Below are positions 53,527 to 61,832 of a DNA stretch of 64,000 bases, piece after piece. The stretch's first letter is position 1, and each line of letters opens with the position of its first letter. This DNA is from Sutcliffiella sp. FSL R7-0096 (GTDB taxonomy: Bacteria > Bacillota > Bacilli > Bacillales > Bacillaceae_I). Position numbers and translations under genes: made by a program. The notes beneath the pieces were generated by a model. It was not told the origin of the DNA. It saw nothing but the letters and a program-made list of their open reading frames with translations, and searched no databases. The stretch lies in the NCBI RefSeq assembly GCF_038595065.1, contig NZ_CP152003.1, forward strand, positions 538,001 to 602,000. The letters run 5' to 3'.

Positions 53527-53964
53527 ATGAGAAAATTTTTGAGGTATTTTTTCTGGACGGTGGTTATCGGGTTTATCATCTATGTTGGTTCAAGGTATGA
53601 GTTGCATCTAATCGAACAAGGTCAAATGAATTATAATTTTTGGCCTACGGTGATATTTGCAACAATATTCCCGGTCTTGATAGGGATACTCCTTCGCTTG
53701 CCAAGGTTAATAAAAGAGATAAAACAGGAAAAGGCATGGTCGGTGAATTGGATCAAGCTACTGGCGGTCGGACTCCCAATCTTTTACGTAGTTTTGGTTC
53801 CCTTACTTTCACTTACTAGCCTATTTAGGTACCTCCCATTTGCGATGGACATCATACATTTTGATCTTGCAACCTTAGCTGGGGTGATTTTTGGTTATGT
53901 GTTAATGGATAGTTTGAAGGAAGATGAGGAGAATGTAGACACTATCCAAATGGCGCGTATATAG
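53527..53964 (+). CDS. Predicted three-helix membrane protein
   Basis: A 145-aa protein with hydrophobic segments at about 5-20, 38-55 and 75-95, followed by a fourth region near 112-125, and an acidic C-terminus. AGGGGG at 53515-53520 favours the ATG at 53527 over GTG 53524. No family recognised. A terminator follows, so it is separate from the vanR-type gene downstream. Confidence 0.7.
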   Translation: MRKFLRYFFWTVVIGFIIYVGSRYELHLIEQGQMNYNFWPTVIFATIFPVLIGILLRLPRLIKEIKQEKAWSVNWIKLLAVGLPIFYVVLVPLLSLTSLFRYLPFAMDIIHFDLATLAGVIFGYVLMDSLKEDEENVDTIQMARI

Positions 53965-53970
53965 TTTTTT

Positions 53971-54012
53971 AAAGGACTCTTTTCAAGTAACAATGAAAAG
54001 GGTCTTTTTTTG
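53971..54012 (+). terminator. Terminator before the vanR-type gene
   Basis: AAAGGACTCTTTTCA pairs with TGAAAAGGGTCTTT around a short loop, and T7 follows. Confidence 0.85.
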
Positions 54013-54017
54013 ATTAA

Positions 54018-54072
54018 TTTAAGAAAAAGTTAAGTATTATCCCATGGTTTTTTAAAGGAATTTTATATAAAG
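54018..54072 (+). promoter_or_regulatory. Candidate VanR box and promoter of vanR-vanS
   Basis: TTTAAGAAAAA at 54018-54028, then GTTAAG and a TTTTTTAAA at about 54048, are repeated almost identically upstream of the vanY-type gene (56010). TATATA or TATAAA near 54064-54071 can serve as -10. The repeat of the whole layout in front of both genes suggests binding of the same response regulator. Confidence 0.6.
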
Positions 54073-54201
54073 TGGTAGATGAAAAGGTAATGCCGTTATA
54101 TCCATTTGGACAGAATATGTCCAAAGAGTAATCATTCGATTAGTTGCGACGAATTAATGCAAGCCTTTTGAGAATACGATTTTATATAGGAGTGGAAATA
54201 A

Positions 54202-54897
54202 TTGAAACGTTTATCCATTTTAATTGCTGATGATGATGCTGAAATTGCTGATCTGGTCGCTATCCATTTAGAAAAAGAAGGGTATCATGTTATAAAAGTT
54301 TCAGATGGGGAAGAGGCTGTTCTTGCAGTTGAAACTCAATCGGTTGATTTGATGATTTTAGATATCATGATGCCAAAAATGGATGGTTATGAAGTAACCC
54401 GAAGCATTCGCGAAAAGCATAATTTGCCGATCATCTTTTTAAGTGCCAAGACATCGGATTTCGATAAGGTACAGGGACTAGTCATTGGAGCGGATGATTA
54501 TATGACGAAGCCATTCACACCAATAGAATTGGTTGCCCGTGTAAATGCTCAACTCAGACGTTTTATGAAGCTTAATCAGCCGAAAATAGATAATAAAAGC
54601 TCCTTGGAATATAGAGGGTTAGTGATAACTCCTGATCAGCGCACAGTAACCCTTTATGGTGAGAGCATACAGCTTAGGCCGAAAGAGTTTGACATTTTGT
54701 ATTTACTTGCGTGTAATCCAAAGAAGGTTTATAGTGTGGAAAATATATTCCAGCAGGTTTGGGGTGAAGCATATTTTGAAAGTGGGAATACCGTTATGGT
54801 TCACATACGTACACTTAGGAAAAAGCTTGAAGAAGATAAGCGGAAAGAAAAATGGATTAAGACAGTATGGGGAGTAGGGTATACATTTAATGGGTAA
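54202..54897 (+). CDS. VanR-like response regulator (OmpR family)
   Basis: A 231-aa response regulator: receiver domain with the acidic pair in LIADDDAEIADL, phospho-acceptor Asp54 and Lys103 in DDYMTKPF, then an OmpR-type winged helix (YSVENIFQQVWGEAYFE ... VMVHIRTLRKKLEED). The wording of many blocks (IGADDYMTKPF, ELVARVNAQLRR, KTVWGVGY) is very near that of VanR from vancomycin-resistance clusters. It starts with TTG behind AGGAGTGG. It overlaps the kinase gene by 8 bp. Confidence 0.88.
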   Translation: MKRLSILIADDDAEIADLVAIHLEKEGYHVIKVSDGEEAVLAVETQSVDLMILDIMMPKMDGYEVTRSIREKHNLPIIFLSAKTSDFDKVQGLVIGADDYMTKPFTPIELVARVNAQLRRFMKLNQPKIDNKSSLEYRGLVITPDQRTVTLYGESIQLRPKEFDILYLLACNPKKVYSVENIFQQVWGEAYFESGNTVMVHIRTLRKKLEEDKRKEKWIKTVWGVGYTFNG

Positions 54898-56005
54898 AAT
54901 GATGCACAGCTTTAGGTCAAAAATGGTACTATTATTTGGTTTAAGTATGATTTTTTCTGGAATTATAACATTTATAGTCTTTAAATCACTCCAACTGTAT
55001 TATTATACCAATGTCGAGTATGGTGACCAACTAGAATATTATCGGAAGGTTATGAATCAAATTGGCGACATTAATGTATTTTTACTACTTTTTATCCCTC
55101 TTTCGTTCATGTTCTTTTACATACTTACGAAGCGATATTCTATCTATTTTTACAAGATTTTAATCGGAATCAACCAACTATCTCGGGGAGACTTTACCCA
55201 TCAAATTCAAATAAAATCAAATGATGAATTTCAGCAAATAGCCCATGATATCAATTTGGCAAGTGAAAAATTGAAACAAGCTGTAGAAAGAGGCGATTTT
55301 TCGGAAAGCAGTAAGGATCAATTGGTTGTAAATTTAGCTCATGATTTGCGGACGCCGCTTACCTCTGTACTGGGATATTTAGATTTAATCCTAAAGGATG
55401 AAAACTTGACAAAAGAACAAGCAAGACATTTTTTAACCATTGCTTTCACTAAGTCTCAACGTTTAGAAAGGCTGATTGATGAATTATTTGAAATAACTAG
55501 AATGAACTATGGAATGCTTCCGGTTGAAAAAAATAGATTGAACTTAACGGACCTCCTTAATCAATTAAAGGAAGAATTGTATCCAGTCCTCAAAAAGAAT
55601 CATTTGGTTGCCCGCCTGGAATGTACCTCTCACTTACCAATTTTAGGTGATGGAGAATTGATAGCCCGTGTGTTTGAAAATCTTCTGACCAATGCCATTC
55701 GTTATGGATATGAAGGTCAGTATGTCGATATCTACGGCACTATTGAACTAGATGAAGTAGTCGTTCAAGTTGTGAATTATGGAGATAGTATTCCTCCTGA
55801 TGAACTCCCGCAAATCTTTGAGATGTTCTATACTGGTGACAAGGCAAGAACGAATCAAGAAGACAGCACTGGTCTTGGCTTGTTCATTGCGAGGAATATT
55901 TTAGAGCAGCACAATGGTACCATCACTGTCGAAAGTAATGTCATCAAAACAGTCTTTGAAGTTCGCTTACCAAAGGATAATGAACAAATTAATCTAGATA
56001 AATAA
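54890..56005 (+). CDS. VanS-like sensor histidine kinase
   Basis: A 371-aa membrane kinase: two transmembrane helices (about 12-32 and 62-80) with a short extracellular loop of about 30 residues, a HAMP-like linker, the H-box NLAHDLRTPLTSV with His151, then N (FENLLTNAIRYG), G1 and G2 (STGLGLFIARNIL) boxes. VanS proteins have this compact layout. The small loop leaves little room for ligand binding, so sensing may be within or near the membrane. ATG 54890 or ATG 54899 are both possible starts. Confidence 0.87.
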   Translation: MGKMMHSFRSKMVLLFGLSMIFSGIITFIVFKSLQLYYYTNVEYGDQLEYYRKVMNQIGDINVFLLLFIPLSFMFFYILTKRYSIYFYKILIGINQLSRGDFTHQIQIKSNDEFQQIAHDINLASEKLKQAVERGDFSESSKDQLVVNLAHDLRTPLTSVLGYLDLILKDENLTKEQARHFLTIAFTKSQRLERLIDELFEITRMNYGMLPVEKNRLNLTDLLNQLKEELYPVLKKNHLVARLECTSHLPILGDGELIARVFENLLTNAIRYGYEGQYVDIYGTIELDEVVVQVVNYGDSIPPDELPQIFEMFYTGDKARTNQEDSTGLGLFIARNILEQHNGTITVESNVIKTVFEVRLPKDNEQINLDK

Positions 56006-56009
56006 AGGA

Positions 56010-56065
56010 TTTAAGAAAAATTTAAAAATTACCCTACTCTTTTTTTAAATAATTTCCCCTATTCT
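56010..56065 (+). promoter_or_regulatory. Candidate VanR box and promoter of the vanY-type gene
   Basis: TTTAAGAAAAA at 56010-56020 is followed 19 bp later by TTTTTTTAAA, the same order and distance as upstream of the vanR-type gene. TATTCT at 56060-56065 is a possible -10. Confidence 0.6.
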
Positions 56066-56098
56066 TTAAGAAAGAAAGAACAAGGAGGAAACTAGATA

Positions 56099-56965
56099 AT
56101 GAAAAAGTGGGGCTTGGCATTAATAATATGTTTGGGGTTAACTTTTGTTTATATGAAACCTTTTGCTGAACCAAAAGTAGAAATACAATATGATGATTAT
56201 AAAAATGATAAAGAGGATAGTTGGACTACAGAAGAAATTCAAAAAGAGATTAATGTGGAACAAATTTATCAAGGCAATCTGCTTTTGGTCAATAGTGAAC
56301 ATCCGGTTTACCAAGAGAGTATTAAATCGGATATAGTAAATTTATCAGCCAACAATGATTTAACACAAGGTTACGTATTGTTAGGCACTGACATATATTT
56401 ATCAGAGGAGATTGCGCATAAATTCCAAGAGATGATTGCAGCTGCAGGAAAAGAGGGCCTTCAATACTTCGCCATTACAAGCGGATTTCGAGACTTCAAT
56501 GAGCAAAGTATACTTTTTCAAAACATGGGTTCTGACTATGCTTTGCCACCTGGATATAGCGAACATAACCTGGGCTTATCGCTTGATGTAGGATCTACTC
56601 AGATGAGGATGACTGATGCACCAGAAGGAAAGTGGATAGAAGAAAACGCTTGGAAATACGGGTTCATTTTACGCTATCCAAAGGATAAGGTAGGAATTAC
56701 GGGCATTCAATATGAACCGTGGCACATCCGCTATGTTGGTTTCCCACACAGTGCAATTATGAAGGAAAAGAATTTAGTTCTAGAAGAATATATGGAATAT
56801 CTAAAAAAAGAAGAAACCATATCTGCTAATGTAAACGGGGAGAGGTATGAGATTTCTTATTACCCTGTTACGGAGAATACGTCGATTCCTGTGCCTGCCG
56901 ATCATTATTATGAGATTTCAGGTAACAATGTCGATGGTGTGATTGTAACAGTGTTTTCCTCATAG
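56099..56965 (+). CDS. vanY: VanY D,D-carboxypeptidase, close to VanY of vancomycin-resistance clusters
   Basis: A 288-aa membrane-anchored zinc peptidase. One N-terminal helix (about 4-18) anchors it; the catalytic domain contains TSGFRDFNEQSILFQNMG, SEHNLGLSLD with His156 and Asp163, and EPWH with Glu206 and His209. Long stretches (the IVNLS block, APEGKWIEENAWKYGFILRYP, PHSAIMKEKN, and the C-terminal SGNN-DGVIVTVF) agree closely with the enterococcal VanY as I remember it. GGAGGAAAC precedes the ATG. It removes the last D-Ala from pentapeptides. No vanH, vanA or vanX lies next to it. Confidence 0.9.
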   Translation: MKKWGLALIICLGLTFVYMKPFAEPKVEIQYDDYKNDKEDSWTTEEIQKEINVEQIYQGNLLLVNSEHPVYQESIKSDIVNLSANNDLTQGYVLLGTDIYLSEEIAHKFQEMIAAAGKEGLQYFAITSGFRDFNEQSILFQNMGSDYALPPGYSEHNLGLSLDVGSTQMRMTDAPEGKWIEENAWKYGFILRYPKDKVGITGIQYEPWHIRYVGFPHSAIMKEKNLVLEEYMEYLKKEETISANVNGERYEISYYPVTENTSIPVPADHYYEISGNNVDGVIVTVFSS

Positions 56966-57059
56966 GCATGCTGTCTACTCAGGATGAGGAATAAACAGAA
57001 CATAAGGTATCATAATACCCTACTTTCACTTAATATAAATATATTAAGGAGTGATATGA

Positions 57060-57224
57060 ATGAGTGGTAAAGTAAGTTGGTTTATACTTTCTTTTTTTGT
57101 AGTCATGATGACAGTCGTGGGTTTAATTGCATTTGATAATATAGCTTCATCGCTAATTTTTGGGCTAGGTGTCGGTGGGATATTTGGTTGGATATTTTCC
57201 AAAAAATCTAAAGTGAAAGAATAG
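57060..57224 (+). CDS. Small membrane protein downstream of vanY
   Basis: A 54-aa protein of almost entirely hydrophobic sequence: one helix at about 7-24 (WFILSFFVVMMTVVGLIAF), a short turn, and a second at 30-46 (SSLIFGLGVGGIFGWIF), ending in KKSKVKE. AAGGAGTG at 57046-57053 supports the ATG at 57060. The ATG at 57056 leads at once to a stop. It is closed by a terminator, which may also close the vanY transcript. Confidence 0.65.
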   Translation: MSGKVSWFILSFFVVMMTVVGLIAFDNIASSLIFGLGVGGIFGWIFSKKSKVKE

Positions 57225-57270
57225 TAGGTTGCATTATCAATGCCCATTGGTGTTGGCAACCATTCTAAAT

Positions 57271-57307
57271 TGAGCACAATCCTAGGACGGGATCAGTGCT
57301 CATTTTT
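57271..57307 (+). terminator. Terminator after the small membrane gene
   Basis: TGAGCAC / GTGCTCA stem with an 18-nt loop, then T5. Confidence 0.8.
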
Positions 57308-57539
57308 CATGTTGAAAAATTATCGGATGAAGACACAAGAAGAAAGGAGGAGATGGAATGCTACAAACTGAATACGTTTAAGATTTCAGTGCTTGTTTTA
57401 TCAGGTAAATAATGGGAAGGGATATGCCGTGTAATGTCGAAATTATAGTGTATTCGGAAAAAGCAACCCATGGAGGTATAGACAGTGGTTAAATGGTGGA
57501 AGAACTCTTCAAAATAAAAATTTTGAGGAGGAAAAAGAA
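57308..57539. other. Gap with a decayed gene start
   Basis: AAGGAGG lies near 57344, followed by an ATG at 57359 whose frame stops after seven codons. A further frame opens, again with stops. It reads like a degenerate coding region. No intact gene is seen. Confidence 0.4.
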
Positions 57540-57950
57540 ATGGAAATTAAGTTCAGTAGGGATAAAGACATCAAGCTAGAACAACTAGAGAAATTATACA
57601 ACGATTTAGAATGGTATGCTTACACTAAGGATTTACATGTCCTTCATCAAGCGATCTATCAGTCTTTAGATGTTATTTCTGCGTGGAATGACGACGAATT
57701 GGTAGGGTTGATTCGTATAGTTGGTGATGGATTGACCATTATCTATATCCAAGATATTTTAGTGTTGAATGCTTATCAAAATCAAGGAATTGCTACTCAA
57801 CTGATACAACAGATTCTAGAGAAATATGTACATGTTCGTCAAACAGTTTTACTAACGGAGGAAGCTCCTGATGTAAGGCATTTTTATGAAAAAAATGGCT
57901 TTGAATCTTGTGATAAGGGATTGTTAGTTGCCTTTGCAAAGTTTAATTAA
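57540..57950 (+). CDS. Short GNAT acetyltransferase
   Basis: A 136-aa N-acetyltransferase with the compact form: LEKLYNDLEWYAYTKD near the start, IYIQDILVLNAYQNQGIATQLIQQIL (motif A, around residue 75) and APDVRHFYEKNGFES near the end. Similar to Bacillus YhbS/YwnH-sized proteins. GAGGAGGAAAAAG lies before the ATG. The substrate is unknown. Confidence 0.87.
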   Translation: MEIKFSRDKDIKLEQLEKLYNDLEWYAYTKDLHVLHQAIYQSLDVISAWNDDELVGLIRIVGDGLTIIYIQDILVLNAYQNQGIATQLIQQILEKYVHVRQTVLLTEEAPDVRHFYEKNGFESCDKGLLVAFAKFN

Positions 57951-58044
57951 CTTCGAACCTTTCAAGGTACGAACTGATTATTTTGGCGCTATTCGAAATC
58001 TTGGATAGCGCTAGATTTATATTTAGTGATAGGAGAGAGGCTTC

Positions 58045-58575
58045 TTGATCAACCTTTTCGAGCAAATGAAGACCGGAAATATAAAGCAGCAGGAGGCTTA
58101 TTCAGCAATTATGGACTTGTGTGTATTTGATGAGCTCCATGCTTACAACCCCGTCCTATGTGGAACGCTTCCCATCGGTATTGATATAAAAGGGTCAGAT
58201 TTAGACATCATTATGGAAGTACAGGAATTAGATTTTTTTGCAGAGCAACTACAAACTCTTTACGCTGATAAAGAAAATTTCTCTTTGAAAAGAACTACGA
58301 TCCGAGGGAAAGAAGTCGTGAAAGCGAACTTCATCTTTCGGAATTTCGAGTTTGAATTGTTCGGCCAAGCTCAGCTTGTACATAAGCAGTTTGCGTACCT
58401 CCATATGATGATTGAATATGAACTGTTGAAAAGAAAGCCCGGCTTAAAAGAGAAAGTGATATACCTTAAAAACCAAGGATACAAAACGGAACCAGCTTTT
58501 TGTAAACTCCTAAACATTGGCGGAGACCCTTACGAAGGTCTGATCCTGTTCGGAGTGAAAGAAGGAATCGTGTAG
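58045..58575 (+). CDS. DUF4269-like nucleotidyltransferase-fold protein
   Basis: A 176-aa protein. LCGTLPIGIDIKGSDLDIIMEV near residues 38-59 has the GT/GS-x-x-x-D-x-D pattern of nucleotidyltransferases, as in DUF4269 proteins. The rest is helical with ending EPAFCKLLNIGGDPYEGLI. It starts with TTG behind AGGAGAGAGG. The role is unknown; some relatives act on small molecules or nucleic acids. Confidence 0.78.
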   Translation: MINLFEQMKTGNIKQQEAYSAIMDLCVFDELHAYNPVLCGTLPIGIDIKGSDLDIIMEVQELDFFAEQLQTLYADKENFSLKRTTIRGKEVVKANFIFRNFEFELFGQAQLVHKQFAYLHMMIEYELLKRKPGLKEKVIYLKNQGYKTEPAFCKLLNIGGDPYEGLILFGVKEGIV

Positions 58576-58632
58576 GTGCTATTCGACGTTATAGTTAATG
58601 AGCGGCTAAACTTAATAGAAAAGGTGAATATA

Positions 58633-58848
58633 ATGTTAAATAAAATCAAAGCAGTGCCTGAAACAAAGTCGTTTTTCATTGGCTTAACCTTGGTGCTAGT
58701 TACCCCATTATTATTTCTAATATCAGATTTATTCCCAATTCCTAATTGGATAATGATTTCTGTAGTAGCATTCATCATTTTTATTTCTGGTTTATTTATA
58801 TTGAATGCAGCGGATCAACGACATTCAAGGTTGGGTAAAAAGACATGA
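58633..58848 (+). CDS. Small two-helix membrane protein
   Basis: A 71-aa protein with two hydrophobic helices (about 14-32 and 36-56) and a basic C-terminal tail (RHSRLGKK). The open frame goes back to 58576, but AAAGGTG near 58620 fits the ATG at 58633. No family recognised. Confidence 0.6.
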   Translation: MLNKIKAVPETKSFFIGLTLVLVTPLLFLISDLFPIPNWIMISVVAFIIFISGLFILNAADQRHSRLGKKT

Positions 58849-58883
58849 GGGTTTTGCCAATACGTTGTTTTCAAAAGAGAAAC

Positions 58884-59327
58884 TTAGTCTATTCCGCACT
58901 TTGTAATCTCAGGCTCTTCAAATGAAATAACATCAATAATGTGATTTAAGCAAGGTATTTGATAATGGGTATATTCCTTTTCAGGAAACATTCCGTCTGC
59001 AAAAGTCTCCAATTTTACAAAATCTCTGAATCTAGAATGTTTATGAATTCTAAAAGTATCCCCTTCATAAATTTCGTTTCCCTGCATGTAACAATATGCT
59101 TCATTAGTTGTGACATACGAAATATAGGATGGAAAGAATATATGTATTTGTTTACTGGTGTCAGGCACGACTGGTGAAGCTCTTATTTCATGGTCCATCA
59201 TATAAACAGACTCTTCTTCTAAGGTTGATGTAAAATTTACGATAATAAATAACGAGTTTTCCTCTGGTTCATACATTCTCTCTAGTAAAATAGGTCCCTT
59301 TAGATTCAATATGTCTCTAAAACTCAT
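58884..59327 (-). CDS. Conserved hypothetical protein
   Basis: A 147-aa soluble acidic protein rich in aromatic strands: SFRDILNLKGPILLERMY at the start, HKHSRFRDFVKLETF in the middle and a short conserved end VISFEEPEITKCGID. No family recognised; size and wording recall small immunity or effector-like proteins, but there is no direct evidence. AAAGGGTG gives good spacing to the ATG at 59327. Confidence 0.65.
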   Translation of the reverse strand: MSFRDILNLKGPILLERMYEPEENSLFIIVNFTSTLEEESVYMMDHEIRASPVVPDTSKQIHIFFPSYISYVTTNEAYCYMQGNEIYEGDTFRIHKHSRFRDFVKLETFADGMFPEKEYTHYQIPCLNHIIDVISFEEPEITKCGID

Positions 59328-59443
59328 AAAAATCACCCTTTATACATAATTATTTAGATTATTCAGAAATATATAAGGATAACTATATACAAGAATTTTA
59401 CATTTTACAATATATTAAAAGTTGATACAAGGAGTGAGTTAGT

Positions 59444-60109
59444 TTGGAAAAATACAAAGTAATTCTATTCGATTTAGATGGGACCCTTTCCGATCCAAAA
59501 GAAGGGATTACAAAATCTGTTCAATTTGCATTAGAGAAAATGAATATTGTGGAGCCTGATACCAATAAGCTAGAATGTTTCATTGGTCCACCACTCCAGG
59601 TATCTTTTGCAGAGTATTACGGTTTTAGTGAAAGGGAATCAAAGAGTGCAATTGATTTTTACCGAGAGAGATTTAAGGAAAAGGGTATGTTTGAAAATGT
59701 GATATATCCCAATATTTCCTTGCTACTAGCAAAATTAAAGGAGAATGACTATTTGTTAGTGGTTGCTACCTCGAAGCCTACCGTTTTTGCTGAACAAATT
59801 GTGAAGCATTTTGATTTAGATCAGTATTTTCAACTCATTGTTGGGAGTAACCTGGATGGAACACGATCATCCAAAACGGAAATCATTCAATACATACTAG
59901 ATAAATATACTAATTATGAACCTAGCGATTTTATCATGATAGGAGATCGGAAGCACGATATCATTGGGGCGAAGAATACAGGGATCGACTCCATTGGAGT
60001 GACGTATGGTTATGGGTCGTTAGAAGAGATTAGTGATGCTAAGCCAACTAATATCGTTAATGGTGTGGAACAATTGAAGGATTTGTTGTTGGGAAGCGTG
60101 GTCAAATAA
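59444..60109 (+). CDS. HAD-family phosphatase, phosphoglycolate phosphatase-like
   Basis: A 221-aa hydrolase of the HAD C1-cap type: motif I LFDLDGTLSDP with Asp10 and Asp12, motif II VATSKP, motif III lysine near SSKTEIIQ, motif IV MIGDRKHDIIGAKNTG. It starts with TTG behind AAGGAGTGAG. The general class removes phosphate from small metabolites; the exact substrate is unknown. Confidence 0.88.
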   Translation: MEKYKVILFDLDGTLSDPKEGITKSVQFALEKMNIVEPDTNKLECFIGPPLQVSFAEYYGFSERESKSAIDFYRERFKEKGMFENVIYPNISLLLAKLKENDYLLVVATSKPTVFAEQIVKHFDLDQYFQLIVGSNLDGTRSSKTEIIQYILDKYTNYEPSDFIMIGDRKHDIIGAKNTGIDSIGVTYGYGSLEEISDAKPTNIVNGVEQLKDLLLGSVVK

Positions 60110-60158
60110 AAGATTGAATCCCTGGGATGATTGGTGAAGTGTGAAGGAGGATACCGCA

Positions 60159-60695
60159 GTGCTTAACGTAGAGATAAGAAGGCCAAGAGCGGAGGATATT
60201 AACGAATTAAACCATTTTTTTAGAACAGTGATAAAAGATACTTTCAATAAAGAAGGTATAGGGGATAAGTTAGAGGACCTAGAAACCGAGATCCAAGCCA
60301 AGAAAAACTACTTATCTAGTGATCTAAAGAGCAATGGAAAAGAACGATATTTTTTGCTTGCTTTAGATGGAGAAAAAATTATTGGGACAATAGAATATGG
60401 TGCAGCAAGCGACCTTATATGTAAATGCACTAGTAATGCCTTAAAAGAGATCCATGAGGTGGGTACAGTATTTGTGCATCCTGCTTTCCAAAGGATGGGT
60501 ATAGGTAATGTGCTTTTGAAAAAAATAATTGAGACATTGCACAGTAAGAGGATAGAAGAATTTTGCCTAGATAGTGGGTATGTGAGTGCACAGAAAATCT
60601 GGAAAAAGAAGTTTGGAGATCCTGCTTATCTCCTAGAGAATTATTGGGGCGAGGGCTATCACCATATGATTTGGAGAATCAAAGTGAGAGTTTAG
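60159..60695 (+). CDS. GNAT acetyltransferase
   Basis: A 178-aa N-acetyltransferase: VEIRRPRAEDINELNHFF near the start, a long insert with KNYLSSDLKSNGKERYFLLAL, motif A VGTVFVHPAFQRMGIGNVLLKKII and CLDSGYVSAQKIWKKKFG. AAGGAGGA at 60142-60149 points to the GTG at 60159, not the earlier in-frame GTG at 60141. The substrate is unknown. Confidence 0.85.
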   Translation: MLNVEIRRPRAEDINELNHFFRTVIKDTFNKEGIGDKLEDLETEIQAKKNYLSSDLKSNGKERYFLLALDGEKIIGTIEYGAASDLICKCTSNALKEIHEVGTVFVHPAFQRMGIGNVLLKKIIETLHSKRIEEFCLDSGYVSAQKIWKKKFGDPAYLLENYWGEGYHHMIWRIKVRV

Positions 60696-60706
60696 GGGGA
60701 TGACCA

Positions 60707-61126
60707 ATGATTATAAGAAAACTGCTGACTTTTTTCCTGGCTTGTATGTTGATACCGGCAATTATTGCGCTATTTAGCCTAGGTTCTGCTTTAGAATTTC
60801 TGGGGACGTTTTGGTTCCTTTTTTTTTATGGAATGCCTTTATTATTGCTGTATGGTTTGCCAATTTCTTGCCTTTCCGATAAAGTCACAAGTAAATTTTC
60901 CGCTTCTGCTAGAGCCTTAGTTGCTTTTGGCTTTCACATGTTTTTTGGGGTAATTCTAGTTTTCCTCCTCCACCTCTTCAATATAGGATTTTTTAAAAAT
61001 GAACCTTGGAATGATTTGAGCCAGCTTTTTCTCATTTTTTCTACTGTTGGAGCTTTTGTTGTCTGGGGCATTGATGAAATTCTACGTAAGGTGGCGGATT
61101 GGGAAAAGATACAAAGCGGGATGTAA
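60707..61126 (+). CDS. Predicted four-helix membrane protein
   Basis: A 139-aa protein with about four transmembrane helices and a charged C-terminal tail (ILRKVADWEKIQ). It resembles the UPF0715-type small Bacillus membrane proteins, but the match is not certain. AGGGGGAT precedes the ATG. It is the first of a run of small membrane genes on the plus strand. Confidence 0.7.
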   Translation: MIIRKLLTFFLACMLIPAIIALFSLGSALEFLGTFWFLFFYGMPLLLLYGLPISCLSDKVTSKFSASARALVAFGFHMFFGVILVFLLHLFNIGFFKNEPWNDLSQLFLIFSTVGAFVVWGIDEILRKVADWEKIQSGM

Positions 61127-61148
61127 GAAATGGGTGAGGAGGATTTCA

Positions 61149-61412
61149 ATGAAAGCGAAATTGACTACCGTGAAGTACATATTTTTGATGTCTTCATTGT
61201 TATTCCTGTTTATTGTCTTACAAAGTATCGTAGTGGTTTATACCCCTCATACCTTTGTGAGGATTATGAATATGATAGCTATCATAGTAGCTTCTGGCAT
61301 TGTGGGGGCGTTTAATAGGGAAATGTTTATTCTAAAGAGGAACAGCAATAATCTTGCGTTTATCAAACATAGAGTGGAACGAAAACTCCTTGAATGCAAA
61401 AAAATCTCTTAA
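61149..61412 (+). CDS. Small two-helix membrane protein
   Basis: An 87-aa protein with two hydrophobic helices (about 9-27 and 35-53) and a basic C-terminal region. GAGGAGGA at 61136-61143 supports the ATG at 61149; the open frame extends upstream into the previous gene. No family recognised. Confidence 0.65.
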   Translation: MKAKLTTVKYIFLMSSLLFLFIVLQSIVVVYTPHTFVRIMNMIAIIVASGIVGAFNREMFILKRNSNNLAFIKHRVERKLLECKKIS

Positions 61413-61466
61413 AGGCCTGTAACATCTGAAGGGATAAATCGTATATCCTACAAAGAGGTGATCGCC

Positions 61467-61754
61467 GTGTGGAAAAAATACCTGAATCCACTTAGAATCA
61501 GAAATGCGATTGTATGGATGTTATTTATTGCTGCATTTCTTAGTTTTGTAGGAGGGGTCTTGGAAAGTAAGTGGTTGATCTATACAACTTTTCTTCTCTT
61601 CTTTATTTTTGTGATTGTTTCTCTCGTGTTCTGGAGATGCCCTAATTGCAAGAAGAGACTACCACTCAGATACGATAGTGAAATCGAGTTATCCTACGCT
61701 TATGTATGTCCGAGATGCGAGAGACGTTTTTTTGATGACGGGACGATGGAGTAG
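61467..61754 (+). CDS. Membrane protein with zinc-ribbon C-terminus
   Basis: A 95-aa protein: two hydrophobic helices (about 15-33 and 37-55), then CPNCKKRLPLRY and CPRCERRF, two CxxC knuckles spaced 25 residues apart, forming a probable zinc ribbon. AAAGAGGTGA supports the GTG at 61467. Function unknown. Confidence 0.7.
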   Translation: MWKKYLNPLRIRNAIVWMLFIAAFLSFVGGVLESKWLIYTTFLLFFIFVIVSLVFWRCPNCKKRLPLRYDSEIELSYAYVCPRCERRFFDDGTME

Positions 61755-61832
61755 CCCCGTTTGGTTTTACAGGAAAATCATTAAAGCAAATGGTAATCCA
61801 TGTTATCCTTGAAACAGAGGAGTGATTTTTTT

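Noticed and set aside
54202-57224. A complete vancomycin-resistance cluster.
   Set aside because: vanH, vanA (or other ligase) and vanX are not present; vanY alone would give at most weak resistance.
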